The notes: generated from the sequence alone by a model not told the origin. A stretch of 64,000 nucleotides of DNA from UBA5429 sp942493315 (GCA_942493315.1 OW818690.1:1054001-1118000), one strand, 5' to 3'. Numbered from the stretch's first letter, positions 6,044 through 14,481 are shown. Program-made: numbers and translations.

Positions 6044-7438
6044 TTATAGCTCAATATTTTCTTTCTTAAATGCAAATTCAGCAATAGCTAAATTCTCTTT
6101 CAGGTTTATCAAATCAGTGAATAAAAATGAATAATAAAGTGGAATATTGAGAAGTCCTTCATTGTATTCTAACCCTTTGAGGGAAAAGCGAATGCTCAAT
6201 GGGGTATTATATTTTTTTCGAAAAACTCTTAAACTTTGTCCTTTTACTTGTTCTCCTGATTTTACTTCAATAGGGATGATCCTATTTTCGATTGAAATAA
6301 CAAAATCGATTTCACTTTCCCCTTTTGGCTGTTTTGGATTGTCTGTATTGCTTGCCCAGTAATAGGTTTCTTCAATGCCAAGAGAACGCAATTGTTGTAA
6401 AACGAAGTTTTCTGCAAAAGCCCCACCAAAATTTGACCAAATATTTTGATCTCCCATGACTACAGAGGCTGGCAAATTTGCCAACTGCCTCATCAATCCC
6501 ACATCAAGAGTAAAAATTTTAAAATCGGAATTATTTGAATAAAACGAAAGGGGTAATTTATCGCCGTGAGCGGTAAGGTTTATTTTATAAATCAATCCTG
6601 CATCATGCAACCAATCTAAGGCATAAGCATAATCACGTCCACGTGCAGACGGTTCAATAGTTTTGTAGAAAAATTTATGATTTTCTTTGGCAAACTGGTG
6701 TGGAATGCTTTGAAATAAGTTTCCAATTTTTCGAGATTCCGCATTACTAGTATGCTTACTAAAATCATCTTTATAGTCGGCAAGAATGTTTTTCAAAATC
6801 ATTTCTACCGTATTTAGATTTTTGTTTTCAATCCATTCTGATACGACTGCCGGCATTCCTCCAATAGCGAGATATTGTTGAAAAAGATCCTTGAAACCGC
6901 TTGTAATGAGTGGTTTTTTAAGTAGTTTAATGGCATTATGTGCTTCAATGGTTTGATTTTCTAAATTGTTTGCCCAACAAAATTCCTCAAAATCCATAGG
7001 ATACAAACGTAATCTATTTACTTTTCCAACAGGAAACGATGTTCCGCTATGTAATGCAATCCCAAGTAAACTTCCGGTAGCCACCATATAATAATCAGGT
7101 GCATCTTCAGCAAAATATTTTAAAGATGTTAAAGCACGTGGAACCTCCTGAATTTCATCAAAAATGAGTAAGGTATCGTTTTGACTGATTTGAGTATTCA
7201 TTTTCAGAGACAAATAATCAATAATCCTTTGGGGTTCAATGTTTCCCTCAAATAGATCAACTAATTCATAATCTGCTTTTTCAAAATTAACATAAACGAT
7301 TTTTTTGAAATATCTTTCACCGAAAAGGGTTTTTAGAAGATAGGTTTTACCCACTTGTCTAGCCCCTTCTAAGAGAAGAGGTAACCGTTTATTGCTATTT
7401 TTCCATATCAATAATTGTTCTAATAGTTTCCTTTCCAT
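6044..7438 (-). CDS. AAA_14/DUF4143 ATP-binding protein
   Basis: This 464-residue protein has a Walker A GARQVGKTYLL (about residues 25-35), Walker B LLIFDEIQEVP (about 90-100) and sensor-like MVATGSLLG. Its C-terminal half (about 220-420) has the DUF4143 layout including the SEIDFVI and PIEVKSGEQVKGQSLRVF segments that resemble a PD-(D/E)xK nuclease-like core. Members of this family are very common in Bacteroidota, often in many copies, and their role is unknown. Length is typical. It is a single gene with its own -7 box, surrounded by repeat cassettes. Confidence 0.9.
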   Translation of the reverse strand: MERKLLEQLLIWKNSNKRLPLLLEGARQVGKTYLLKTLFGERYFKKIVYVNFEKADYELVDLFEGNIEPQRIIDYLSLKMNTQISQNDTLLIFDEIQEVPRALTSLKYFAEDAPDYYMVATGSLLGIALHSGTSFPVGKVNRLRLYPMDFEEFCWANNLENQTIEAHNAIKLLKKPLITSGFKDLFQQYLAIGGMPAVVSEWIENKNLNTVEMILKNILADYKDDFSKHTSNAESRKIGNLFQSIPHQFAKENHKFFYKTIEPSARGRDYAYALDWLHDAGLIYKINLTAHGDKLPLSFYSNNSDFKIFTLDVGLMRQLANLPASVVMGDQNIWSNFGGAFAENFVLQQLRSLGIEETYYWASNTDNPKQPKGESEIDFVISIENRIIPIEVKSGEQVKGQSLRVFRKKYNTPLSIRFSLKGLEYNEGLLNIPLYYSFLFTDLINLKENLAIAEFAFKKENIEL

Positions 7439-7462
7439 AACCTTACGTTTTAATTACGTGTG

Positions 7463-7470
7463 CAAAGATA
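7463..7470 (-). promoter_or_regulatory. -7 promoter box for AAA_14 ATPase
   Basis: TATCTTTG on the minus strand, 25 bases before the start codon at 7438, matches TAnnTTTG. Confidence 0.55.
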
Positions 7471-7519
7471 TACAAAAAACACATTATTGGTACTAATAAT
7501 GTGAAAATTATCATTTTTT

Positions 7520-8109
7520 TAGGATCACAATGTTCCACAGTGTTTTTCACCATGTTTCACAGTGTTTTTTTCTTAGACAAAAGACAAATAAATGAATAAT
7601 GAATAATGAATAATGAAAAATCTGATAACTGATAGCTGATAGCTTAAAACTAATACCTAAAACCTAAAACCCAATAACTAAAAAAGGGCGTCCCTTCTCC
7701 TTTCTCCTTTCACCCTAATAGCACACAGATGACACTGATTAAACAGATTGCCACAGATCTATTTTTTCTAAAATTTTTAATTCATTTTTGAAAATATTCA
7801 TTTTTTTTAATGATTGTTTAGAGAACACCCATTTTATATAGTTTTAAATCTAATCAAAATTATGTTATTTCGACTAAATTAATCTGTGTAAATCAGTTCA
7901 ATCAGTGTCATCAGCGTTCTATTTTAAATGAAAAATGAAAAATGAAATTAGCAAATTTGTAAATTAGCAAATTAGCAAATGAAAAATGAACCAGAAAACT
8001 GATAGCTGAAAACTGATACCTGATAGCTGAAAGCTTAAAACTAATACCCAAAACCTAAAACCCAATAACTAAAAAAGGGTGTCCCTTCGCCCTTCGCCCT
8101 TCGCCCTTT
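7520..8109. repeat. Composite intergenic repeat region, copy C plus duplicate module
   Basis: The region starts with the CACAGTG block (7524-7565), then TTAGACAAAAGACAAAT, AATGAAT heptamers, CTGATAA heptamers, CCTAAAA and a GGGCGTCCC hairpin word (to 7715). Next come inverted arms 7720-7758 and 7881-7920 built of CACTGATT/ACAGATT words, with about 120 bases of AT-rich DNA between. The last part, 7926-8109, is an AAATGAA heptamer and AAATTAGC octamer module almost identical to 9652-9827. No gene is present. Confidence 0.8.
8077..8101 (-). terminator. Terminator-like hairpin built from heptamers, after the 8110 gene
   Basis: On the minus strand, just after the stop, GGGCGAA heptamers run into a hairpin with arms AAGGGCG and CACCCTT (one mismatch) followed by a T tract. 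The similar site at 9784-9806 has a perfect stem. Confidence 0.55.
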
Positions 8110-9261
8110 TTATTTGTCTGATTCTTTTTTTCTATATGAATCAATATAGGAGTCAAAGGAGTCAATAATGAGATCATCTTCACTTAAGTATAGAAATTTT
8201 TTACTTGGACTAAAATCAAATCCTCTTATCAAACTGATCAGGAAAAGATCGTAATCTAAAGATTTAACGTCAATGGTTGAAATGCCATCAAATGGATCCG
8301 TTGAGATCGTTTGAATACGTGATTTAGTAAATTCAATATCAGAAGAATGGAAATCACGATACATTCTCATCGTATTGGGTGTTTCAAAAACAAATACAAT
8401 ATTATTTCGATTGTATAAGATATCAATTGAAAAAATTTGATTTAAGGTATCAAGGATGATCTCATTACCATCAATACAAGCAAATGGCATCATTTTACCA
8501 TGTTGCGAAAAATAGGAACCATAAAAGAAAGAACAATCAAAGAAGATAATATTTCCTGTAAAACTAAAACTGGGATTATTATTTATTTGATCTAAGTCTT
8601 GATAAATCCGGCTTTGCAAAACTTTTTCTACTATTTCTATAGTCGCCCGTTTTATAGAATCTATTAAATTTTTTGGAATAGTATTGAAAATATCGTATGA
8701 CCCTTCAATAGAAGAGGAAAGAGTGTCTTCAAGTGAAAGATTTGATAATTGGGATTTATTCATTATAGCAAAAGAGATCAAATTCATCGTTTCTGTAATA
8801 TCAAAATGAAATCCAAATTGGCGTAATACAATTTTATCAAATTGATCAATTCCATCAATAGTATACTCTTCTTTAAAAAAATGGATTGTATCCTCTTTAT
8901 ATTCGGAAACAGGAATTGTTTCTATGGCAAAATCCGATTCAAATGGCTCATAAATTTTTTTATAATGACTTATATTTTTATACTGATCGGACCCGAAATT
9001 TAAATAACTATAAGAACTTCCTTGATAATCGTTTCCATAATTATGGATAAAATCGAGAAAAATGGGTTCATTGTAATTCAGACTATCCGATAAAAGGGCA
9101 GCATATTGTCCAATAATTTTAGCATTATTTATTTCTTCATAATTTAAACCAGTTCGAAATCTAACGGTAACATTACCATAAACAAATATAAACTCCTTAT
9201 ACTGATGAGCAGAAATGATCAAAGGAATGAAAATCAAAATAATTGCAAAATATTTTTTCAT
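8110..9261 (-). CDS. Secreted protein of unknown function
   Basis: The product is 383 residues with a clear N-terminal signal peptide (MKKYFAIILIFIPLIISAHQ). No family is recognised. The mature part is rich in aromatic residues and Asp/Ser, without a lipobox, sorting domain or further membrane segment. Motifs of note are NVTVRFRTG near the mature N-terminus and a long acidic/Ser-rich C-terminus ending in RKKESDK. It is transcribed alone from a -7 box at 9294-9301 and lies between two copies of the same intergenic repeat module. It is a real gene by length, codon pattern and signal peptide, but no function can be given. Confidence 0.75.
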   Translation of the reverse strand: MKKYFAIILIFIPLIISAHQYKEFIFVYGNVTVRFRTGLNYEEINNAKIIGQYAALLSDSLNYNEPIFLDFIHNYGNDYQGSSYSYLNFGSDQYKNISHYKKIYEPFESDFAIETIPVSEYKEDTIHFFKEEYTIDGIDQFDKIVLRQFGFHFDITETMNLISFAIMNKSQLSNLSLEDTLSSSIEGSYDIFNTIPKNLIDSIKRATIEIVEKVLQSRIYQDLDQINNNPSFSFTGNIIFFDCSFFYGSYFSQHGKMMPFACIDGNEIILDTLNQIFSIDILYNRNNIVFVFETPNTMRMYRDFHSSDIEFTKSRIQTISTDPFDGISTIDVKSLDYDLFLISLIRGFDFSPSKKFLYLSEDDLIIDSFDSYIDSYRKKESDK

Positions 9262-9293
9262 TATTTTATTTTTGGTTTGTTTTCTTCAAAGTG

Positions 9294-9301
9294 CAAATAT
9301 A
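9294..9301 (-). promoter_or_regulatory. -7 promoter box for secreted protein gene
   Basis: Minus-strand TATATTTG lies 32 bases before the ATG at 9261. Confidence 0.5.
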
Positions 9302-9311
9302 TAAAAAAACA

Positions 9312-9419
9312 GACTACGGACCACGGACAACGGACCGCGGACAACAGACTTTCAAATCGCTATAAACAAACCAATTAGCTAAACTATTCACTCTTCACTA
9401 TTAACTATTCACTAAAAAA
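9312..9419. repeat. Heptamer arrays CGGACAA and CTATTCA
   Basis: Two short arrays with different words lie side by side: CGGACCA, CGGACAA, CGGACCG, CGGACAA (9316-9343) and CTATTCA, CTCTTCA, CTATTAA, CTATTCA (about 9384-9411). Both keep a strict seven-base period. Confidence 0.75.
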
Positions 9420-9610
9420 CCGCAGGTTTTTCGCGTTAGGGATTGGAAGGGCGCGAAGCGGTACGAGCTGGAACGAGCGCCGCGATGATTGATCCGATTT
9501 GGGATGAGCCATTTTAAGCGAAGTGCAGCGAAGTACGGGAGCGAAGCGGACCCCTGGAAAGCCCGACGGCAGCAGGGTGGAATAGTGCGTTGGATGGTGC
9601 CGGAACGCCC
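9420..9610. other. GC-rich intergenic element
   Basis: About 190 bases are visibly far richer in G+C than everything around them. Words such as GCGAAGCGG, ACGAGCTGGAACGAGCG, AGCGAAGT (twice) and GAAAGCCCGACGGCAGCAGG appear. GGATTGGAAGG near the left and GAAAGCCCGACGGCA near the right resemble intergenic segments I remember from other Bacteroidota, but this cannot be verified here. No open frame fits the neighbours' codon use. It may be a structured RNA or a dispersed repeat. Confidence 0.6.
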
Positions 9611-9827
9611 AAAATAATGAGCTAATGAGCTAATGTGATAATAAGCTAATGAAATGAAAAATGAAAAATGAAATTAGCAAATTTGTAAATTAGAAAATTA
9701 GCAAATGAAAAACGAACCAGAAAACTGATAACTGATAGCTGATAACTGATAGCTAATACCCAAAACCTAAAACCCAATAACTGAAAAAGGGCGTCCCTTC
9801 GCCCTTAGCCCTTTGCCCTTCGCCCTA
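9611..9827. repeat. Octamer/heptamer module, near-duplicate of 7926-8109
   Basis: Octamers TAATGAGC and TAATGTGA (9613-9650) lead into AAATGAA heptamers, AAATTAGC octamers, CTGATAA/CTGATAG heptamers, CCAAAAC and the CCCTTCG/CCCTTAG heptamers that abut the LysE stop codon. From 9652 on it is nearly identical to 7926-8109. Confidence 0.8.
9784..9806 (-). terminator. Intrinsic terminator of LysE gene made of heptamer words
   Basis: On the minus strand the sequence forms a perfect 7-bp stem AAGGGCG/CGCCCTT with loop AAGGGA, followed by a T run. The upstream arm is itself a unit of the GGGCGAA heptamer array that starts at the stop codon. Confidence 0.65.
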
Positions 9828-10451
9828 CTAAAACACCGCTTTAATGAGGTTGTATGCGATATAGATGCTGAAACCTAAGATGAGGATGCCAGAGATGAGG
9901 TCAATGTTTTTCAGGAAGCGGAAACTCATTTTTTTCTTGAATTTCATGGTGAGTCCGCACAGAATGAACCACCAGCCACCGGAGCCGATTAAAACCCCTA
10001 AAAGGAGCGGAATGGCGTTTAAAATACTAACATTGATGGCATCAAAGCTGGTAAAAACGGCAATGAAAAAAAATATGGTTAAAGGATTCGTTAATGTTAA
10101 AAGTAAACTGGTGAGGTAATCTTTGAATAATCCTTTCGATTCAGGAATCATCATCTCCGGATCTTTAGGTTTTTTTGTTAAAATGGAGATCCCCACAACT
10201 ATCAAAAAGATAAACCCAATAAAATGAAACCAGTTTTTATAGTAAGACAAAAAATCGGTGACTAATTTGACACCCAAAGCGGCAATAATTCCGTATAAAA
10301 AGTCTGCTGTTGTAGCACCTAACCCCGACATAACCCCGGAAACATACCCTTTTTTGATGGTTCTGTTGATACAGAGAATCCCAATAGGACCTACAGGAAT
10401 AGCGACACAAAGTCCGAGGAAGATTCCTTTAAACAGTAAACTGATTTCCAT
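9828..10451 (-). CDS. LysE/RhtB-family amino-acid exporter
   Basis: This is a 207-residue membrane protein with about six hydrophobic segments. The N-terminal signature GIFLGLCVAIPVGPIGILCINRTIKKGY is diagnostic of the LysE/RhtB family, which exports amino acids or related small molecules through the inner membrane. Length is typical. The substrate cannot be told from sequence. It is transcribed alone from a -7 box at 10529-10536, and its TAG stop is immediately followed by a heptamer array that forms its terminator. Confidence 0.92.
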   Translation of the reverse strand: MEISLLFKGIFLGLCVAIPVGPIGILCINRTIKKGYVSGVMSGLGATTADFLYGIIAALGVKLVTDFLSYYKNWFHFIGFIFLIVVGISILTKKPKDPEMMIPESKGLFKDYLTSLLLTLTNPLTIFFFIAVFTSFDAINVSILNAIPLLLGVLIGSGGWWFILCGLTMKFKKKMSFRFLKNIDLISGILILGFSIYIAYNLIKAVF

Positions 10452-10528
10452 ATCAAGATGTTAAGTTCAATAAAGGTTATGAACTCCATGCATTTTCTAA
10501 TCATACAGCATAACCCTAAAAACAGATG

Positions 10529-10536
10529 CAAAGATA
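10529..10536 (-). promoter_or_regulatory. -7 promoter box for LysE-type exporter
   Basis: Minus-strand TATCTTTG, 78 bases upstream of the start at 10451, implies a leader of about 70 nt. Confidence 0.5.
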
Positions 10537-10554
10537 AAAAATTATTTCAAATAA

Positions 10555-11682
10555 TCACTCTATTTCTTTTTTCTCGAAATTTTCAATGTATATCAATCTG
10601 ATTTTTTCGTTTTCAAAACCCCCTTTGGTCCATTGTTTAAACTTAAATTTATAAACCATCGGTGTGTATATATTGGTTTTATCCTGAGAACCAAGCAAGT
10701 ACTGATCAATAAAATATTTGGTGATATCGTATCCTTGATAAGAGTATCTTTCTAATTGACAAGGGGTTTGATAGGTTTCAACATAATTATTTTTAAAATC
10801 GATAATGGTCAAATTTTGGGGATCAACGAAGCAATTGGTCAAATAAAACAGGTTTGGGATGGAATAAAAATCGTCATCTAAACTACTGATATTGAGCCAT
10901 TCTTCGGGAAAAACTAACGAACAAGGGAATTGGTTTTGAATACCGGAGAATAAACGCATCTGGTTGATGATGTTGGTACGGTTTTGAAAAAGGGCAATAA
11001 TAACATTTTGCATGGATGGATCCAGTTCCAGCTTTAAGGAGAAGGTTTCAGGTTGCAATTTGCTTAATATGTAGGGAATGTTATTTTCTTTGAAATAGCT
11101 TTCATATACTGCTAATTCAGTTATATTTTCCTGATCATACCATAAAATCACTTGATAATTGGGGTATTTTACAAATAATTTTTTTTGAAGTGTTTCCGGT
11201 CTGGAACTCAGTGGTGGGACTAGTTTATATACGGCTGGATTTTCAGACACAAAATCGGTACGGGTTGAGAAAGGATTGATGATCGTAATATTATGTTCTT
11301 GAGCATAATTAGCTGCTATTTGAAAGAGAGCTCCATAAAAAGGCCCAATAATGAGATCAACATCTTTCATTAAAGCGGCGTCATTAAGAATTGATTTAAG
11401 TTTTTGTTCATCAGTAGTTACGTCTCTTACAATTACATTAACTTTGTATGGGGAGTCTTTATAAGTTTGAAGTGCCAATTTGGCACCTTCCCAAAACCCT
11501 ATCATCTCAAAAGAAGGGATCTCATAAATATCCATATCCGAACTAATCGTACTGATATCAGGGATAGTTTCATCCAAATGCAATGGAAGTAAATAGAGAA
11601 TCGTGATCTCTTTATGCGTTTGAGCAAGTGTGAATTGAATAGATAGAATGAGGGAGAGTATAACTAGAAATCCTTTTTTCAT
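10555..11682 (-). CDS. Periplasmic type-1 ligand-binding-fold protein
   Basis: From the preferred start at 11682 the product has 375 residues and begins with a signal peptide (MKKGFLVILSLILSIQFTLAQ). An upstream in-frame ATG at 11706 would place eight charged residues before it and overlaps the promoter, so it is rejected. The mature part has the branched-chain-amino-acid-receptor layout: FWEGAKLALQTYKDSPYKVNV, then DVDLIIGPFYGALFQIAANYAQEHNITIINPFS, typical of Peripla_BP_6. There is no ABC transporter nearby. In Bacteroidota such proteins often act on the envelope (some carry LysM domains; none is seen here). It shares a symmetrical promoter with the ferredoxin gene. Confidence 0.75.
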   Translation of the reverse strand: MKKGFLVILSLILSIQFTLAQTHKEITILYLLPLHLDETIPDISTISSDMDIYEIPSFEMIGFWEGAKLALQTYKDSPYKVNVIVRDVTTDEQKLKSILNDAALMKDVDLIIGPFYGALFQIAANYAQEHNITIINPFSTRTDFVSENPAVYKLVPPLSSRPETLQKKLFVKYPNYQVILWYDQENITELAVYESYFKENNIPYILSKLQPETFSLKLELDPSMQNVIIALFQNRTNIINQMRLFSGIQNQFPCSLVFPEEWLNISSLDDDFYSIPNLFYLTNCFVDPQNLTIIDFKNNYVETYQTPCQLERYSYQGYDITKYFIDQYLLGSQDKTNIYTPMVYKFKFKQWTKGGFENEKIRLIYIENFEKKEIE

Positions 11683-11700
11683 AATTTGTTGTTTTTCGAT

Positions 11701-11734
11701 GTGCAAAAGTAAAAAAATTATATTACTTTTGCAC
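11701..11734. promoter_or_regulatory. Divergent back-to-back promoters forming a perfect inverted repeat
   Basis: GTGCAAAAGTAA (11701-11712) and TTACTTTTGCAC (11723-11734) are exact inverted copies separated by 10 bases. Each arm contains a -7 box TACTTTTG pointing outwards: left to the binding-protein gene, right to the ferredoxin gene. The boxes are so close that the two -33 regions must overlap the opposite box, so the two promoters probably compete. Confidence 0.7.
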
Positions 11735-11762
11735 TCGAAATATTAACTCAAAAAATAAAGTC

Positions 11763-11933
11763 ATGGCTTTTAAAATTGATCCAGAAACTTGCACCGCTTG
11801 TGGTAGTTGCAAAGATGAATGTCCTGTTGATGCTATATCTGCAGGTTCAGTTTATACTATTGATGCTGACGTTTGTATCGACTGTGGCGCTTGCGAAAGC
11901 GTTTGTCCTACAGAAGCTATCCACGCAAACTAA
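11763..11933 (+). CDS. 2[4Fe-4S] ferredoxin
   Basis: This 56-residue protein starts MAFKIDPETCTACGSCKDEC and contains two CxxCxxCxxxCP motifs (residues about 10-21 and 39-50), the full set of ligands for two cubane clusters. It is a clostridial-type low-potential ferredoxin, the usual electron carrier for pyruvate:ferredoxin oxidoreductase and [FeFe] hydrogenase in anaerobes. Codon use is more selective than its neighbours, as expected for a highly expressed gene. It has its own promoter at 11724-11731, 32 bases upstream, and a strong terminator at 11945-11979. Confidence 0.97.
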   Translation: MAFKIDPETCTACGSCKDECPVDAISAGSVYTIDADVCIDCGACESVCPTEAIHAN

Positions 11934-11944
11934 GTTTGGAGTTT

Positions 11945-11979
11945 AAAAAAAAAGGCAGTCTAATGACTGCCTTTTTTTA
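11945..11979. terminator. Bidirectional terminator shared by ferredoxin and histidine-kinase genes
   Basis: AAAGGCAGTC and GACTGCCTTT form a perfect stem with a TAAT loop, flanked by A and T runs, so it works in both directions. On the minus strand the stem contains the last codons (Gly-Ser-His) and the TAG stop of the kinase gene. Confidence 0.9.
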
Positions 11980-13471
11980 ATGTTATCCGGATCGTAGTTC
12001 CACGGTCAACAGTGGAAGATTTGACAAATATTTTTCCTTTGTGGTAAGTCTCAATGATCCTTTTGGCTAAAGTTAGTCCTAACCCCCAACCTCTTTTCTT
12101 TGAAGTAAATCCCGGTTTAAAAACATGTTTAATCTGTTTTGGAGGGATTCCCTTTCCGGTATCTGTAATGTCAACATGTATTTTTTTACCCTCTTCAGAA
12201 AGTTCAATATAGATTAATCCTTTCCCATCCATGGCATCTACCGAGTTTTTACAAAGGTTTTCGATTACCCATTCAAAAAGGTATCTGTTTAAAGGAATTG
12301 GTAAACCATCTGGAAGATGATTGTAGATTTTTATTTCTACTTTGGAAGAGATTCTGGTTTGCAAATAAACAACAAATTCTTTGATTACCAAATCCATTTT
12401 TTCATTTTGGAGTTCCGGAACTGATCCGATTTTGGAGAATCGTTGTGCTATGGTTTCTAATCGGTTAATATCTTTCTTGATCTCATTGAGGATAGAGAGA
12501 TCCACATTCTGCTCTTTGAGAATCTCATACCAGGCTAATAATGAAGAGATTGGAGTTCCAAGTTGATGAGCTGTTTCCTTAGACATACCTACCCAAACAC
12601 GATCTTGTTCCGATTTACGGGCAAAACTGAATACCAGATAAGCGATGATAATAAAAACAAAGATGAAGAAAAACTGGACATACGGAAAAAAACGCAAACG
12701 GGTCAATATGGCAGATTCTTCGTACATTACGTAACAAGTTCCCCGTTGAGGAAGATCAATTTTAATAGGCGTGTTGGCAGCTTCCATCTCCTGGATCAAT
12801 TTGATCCAGTCTAGCTGTGATTTCATTTGGGTAGTATCGATATGACCAAAATCATACACTTTGGTTTTGGTTTCATCTGTGATAATCACAGGTGTTGAAG
12901 CATTATTAATAACTACTTCCTGGAAAAAAGATTGCACCAGATCGTTAATAAGGATTCTCAAATTGGAGTATATTTGAGACTCTTTCCAATAAACCAAAAT
13001 ATAACTTTTCCTATAATAGGGTACTTTAATGGTCTCAAATTCAGAAACATGATTTCCTAATTCATCAATGTGTTTCATTTTCATTATGGAAGAATCGACG
13101 TTGACAGCAGCATCTATATTCCCATTTTCACTCACAATTATGATTGGGATTGTAGTGTTAGAGGAGATAAAATCAGCATAAAAAGTAAAATCATTAACAA
13201 AGTCAATTTCAGCAACTTTCTGGATCGCTTTAGCAAAGAGAGAGGCTCTTTTTTTCTCTTCTGTGCGAATCTCTTCAAAGAAATTATCAGTATGGGAAAC
13301 CAGTTCAGCTTTATAGGTGATGGCATCTGCCCAAATACGAACCTTGCGGCGCTCCTCCTCTGCAATTCCCTTTACAAGAGTATTGGAATAGTACATCAAC
13401 AGAATAAAGATAACAGACGCTGAGGTGAACAGAATCCATTTCCATTTCCGTTTTTGGGTGTAGAGGTTCAT
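11960..13471 (-). CDS. Membrane sensor histidine kinase
   Basis: The product has 503 residues, with a membrane segment at about 12-30, a periplasmic sensor region of about 220 residues, a second membrane segment near 265-285, and a cytoplasmic kinase. The H-box is ETAHQLGTPISSLLAW (about 300), the N-box VIENLCKNSVDAMDG (about 405), and G-boxes are DTGKGIPP and GWGLGLTLAKRI. The His and ATP-binding residues are all present, so autophosphorylation should work. No response regulator is adjacent. It is the last gene of a parvulin-MoxR-kinase operon (10-base gap to the MoxR gene) and its stop lies inside the terminator. Confidence 0.92.
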   Translation of the reverse strand: MNLYTQKRKWKWILFTSASVIFILLMYYSNTLVKGIAEEERRKVRIWADAITYKAELVSHTDNFFEEIRTEEKKRASLFAKAIQKVAEIDFVNDFTFYADFISSNTTIPIIIVSENGNIDAAVNVDSSIMKMKHIDELGNHVSEFETIKVPYYRKSYILVYWKESQIYSNLRILINDLVQSFFQEVVINNASTPVIITDETKTKVYDFGHIDTTQMKSQLDWIKLIQEMEAANTPIKIDLPQRGTCYVMYEESAILTRLRFFPYVQFFFIFVFIIIAYLVFSFARKSEQDRVWVGMSKETAHQLGTPISSLLAWYEILKEQNVDLSILNEIKKDINRLETIAQRFSKIGSVPELQNEKMDLVIKEFVVYLQTRISSKVEIKIYNHLPDGLPIPLNRYLFEWVIENLCKNSVDAMDGKGLIYIELSEEGKKIHVDITDTGKGIPPKQIKHVFKPGFTSKKRGWGLGLTLAKRIIETYHKGKIFVKSSTVDRGTTIRITLKKGSH

Positions 13472-13481
13472 GATGATCGGT

Positions 13482-14459
13482 TTATAAACTATTCATTAGT
13501 TTATCTATGATGTTTTCAATCGTGATTCCTTCAGCTTCGGCTTTGTAGTTTTTAATGATTCTATGTCTTAAGATATTGTGAGCGACTGCTTTTACATCTT
13601 CGATGTCGGGTGAAAATTTACCATTAAGTACGGCATGAGTACGGGCTCCAATGATCAAAAATTGGGAAGCACGAGGACCGGCACCCCAGGAAAGGTAATC
13701 TTTAGCCCAAGGATGCGCATGAGCAGTATCGGGTCTTGTTGAAGAGGCTAACTTAACAGCATATTGGTAAATGTTATCAGCGATAGGGATCTTTTGCAAT
13801 AGTTTTTGATAAAAAATGATCTCTTCGATAGATAAAACTTGTTTTGGTTCCGCCATATCCCCATGTATTGTTGATTTCACAATATCTATCTCTTCATTAA
13901 AGGAAGGGTAATCCAGATAGATATTGAACATGAAACGGTCTTGTTGCGCTTCAGGAAGGGGATAGGTACCCTCTTGTTCAATTGGATTTTGAGTAGCCAG
14001 AACAAAGAATGGATTGGGAAGGTCATAAGTAACCCCATTCATACTAACTGAACGTTCCTGCATTGCTTCCAAAAGGGCAGATTGGGTTTTAGGCGGAGTT
14101 CTGTTGATCTCATCTGCTAAAACAATATTGGCAAAGATGGGTCCTTTCACAAATTTGAATTTTCTGTTTTCATCCAGAATCTCTGTTCCCATAATATCGG
14201 AAGGCATCAAGTCGGGTGTAAACTGAATTCTATTGTAAGTAAGGTTAATAGTTTTAGCGATAGTAGTGATCATTAATGTTTTAGCTAATCCCGGCACCCC
14301 GATTAAAAGGGCATGACTTCTACTAAACATGACCATCAGGATGTTTTTAATCACTTCATCCTGCCCAACAATCACTTTACCGATTTCGGTTTTTAGTTCT
14401 GCATATTTTTTAACAAAAGCTTCAATAGCTTCTACATCATTTTTAAATTGAATTTCCAT
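13482..14459 (-). CDS. MoxR-family AAA+ ATPase
   Basis: This 325-residue protein has Walker A LLIGVPGLAKT (about residues 55-65), Walker B IVLADEINRTPPKTQSALLEAMQE (about 110-135) and ATQNPIEQEGTYPLPEAQQDRF, the MoxR hallmark. MoxR ATPases act as chaperones, usually beside VWA-domain (Bat) proteins; no such gene is present here. Instead it lies between a parvulin PPIase (22-base gap) and a histidine kinase (10-base gap), so a link to envelope protein folding or signalling is an inference from operon context. Confidence 0.94.
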   Translation of the reverse strand: MEIQFKNDVEAIEAFVKKYAELKTEIGKVIVGQDEVIKNILMVMFSRSHALLIGVPGLAKTLMITTIAKTINLTYNRIQFTPDLMPSDIMGTEILDENRKFKFVKGPIFANIVLADEINRTPPKTQSALLEAMQERSVSMNGVTYDLPNPFFVLATQNPIEQEGTYPLPEAQQDRFMFNIYLDYPSFNEEIDIVKSTIHGDMAEPKQVLSIEEIIFYQKLLQKIPIADNIYQYAVKLASSTRPDTAHAHPWAKDYLSWGAGPRASQFLIIGARTHAVLNGKFSPDIEDVKAVAHNILRHRIIKNYKAEAEGITIENIIDKLMNSL

Positions 14460-14481
14460 GGATCAAATAGATTTTTATTAG

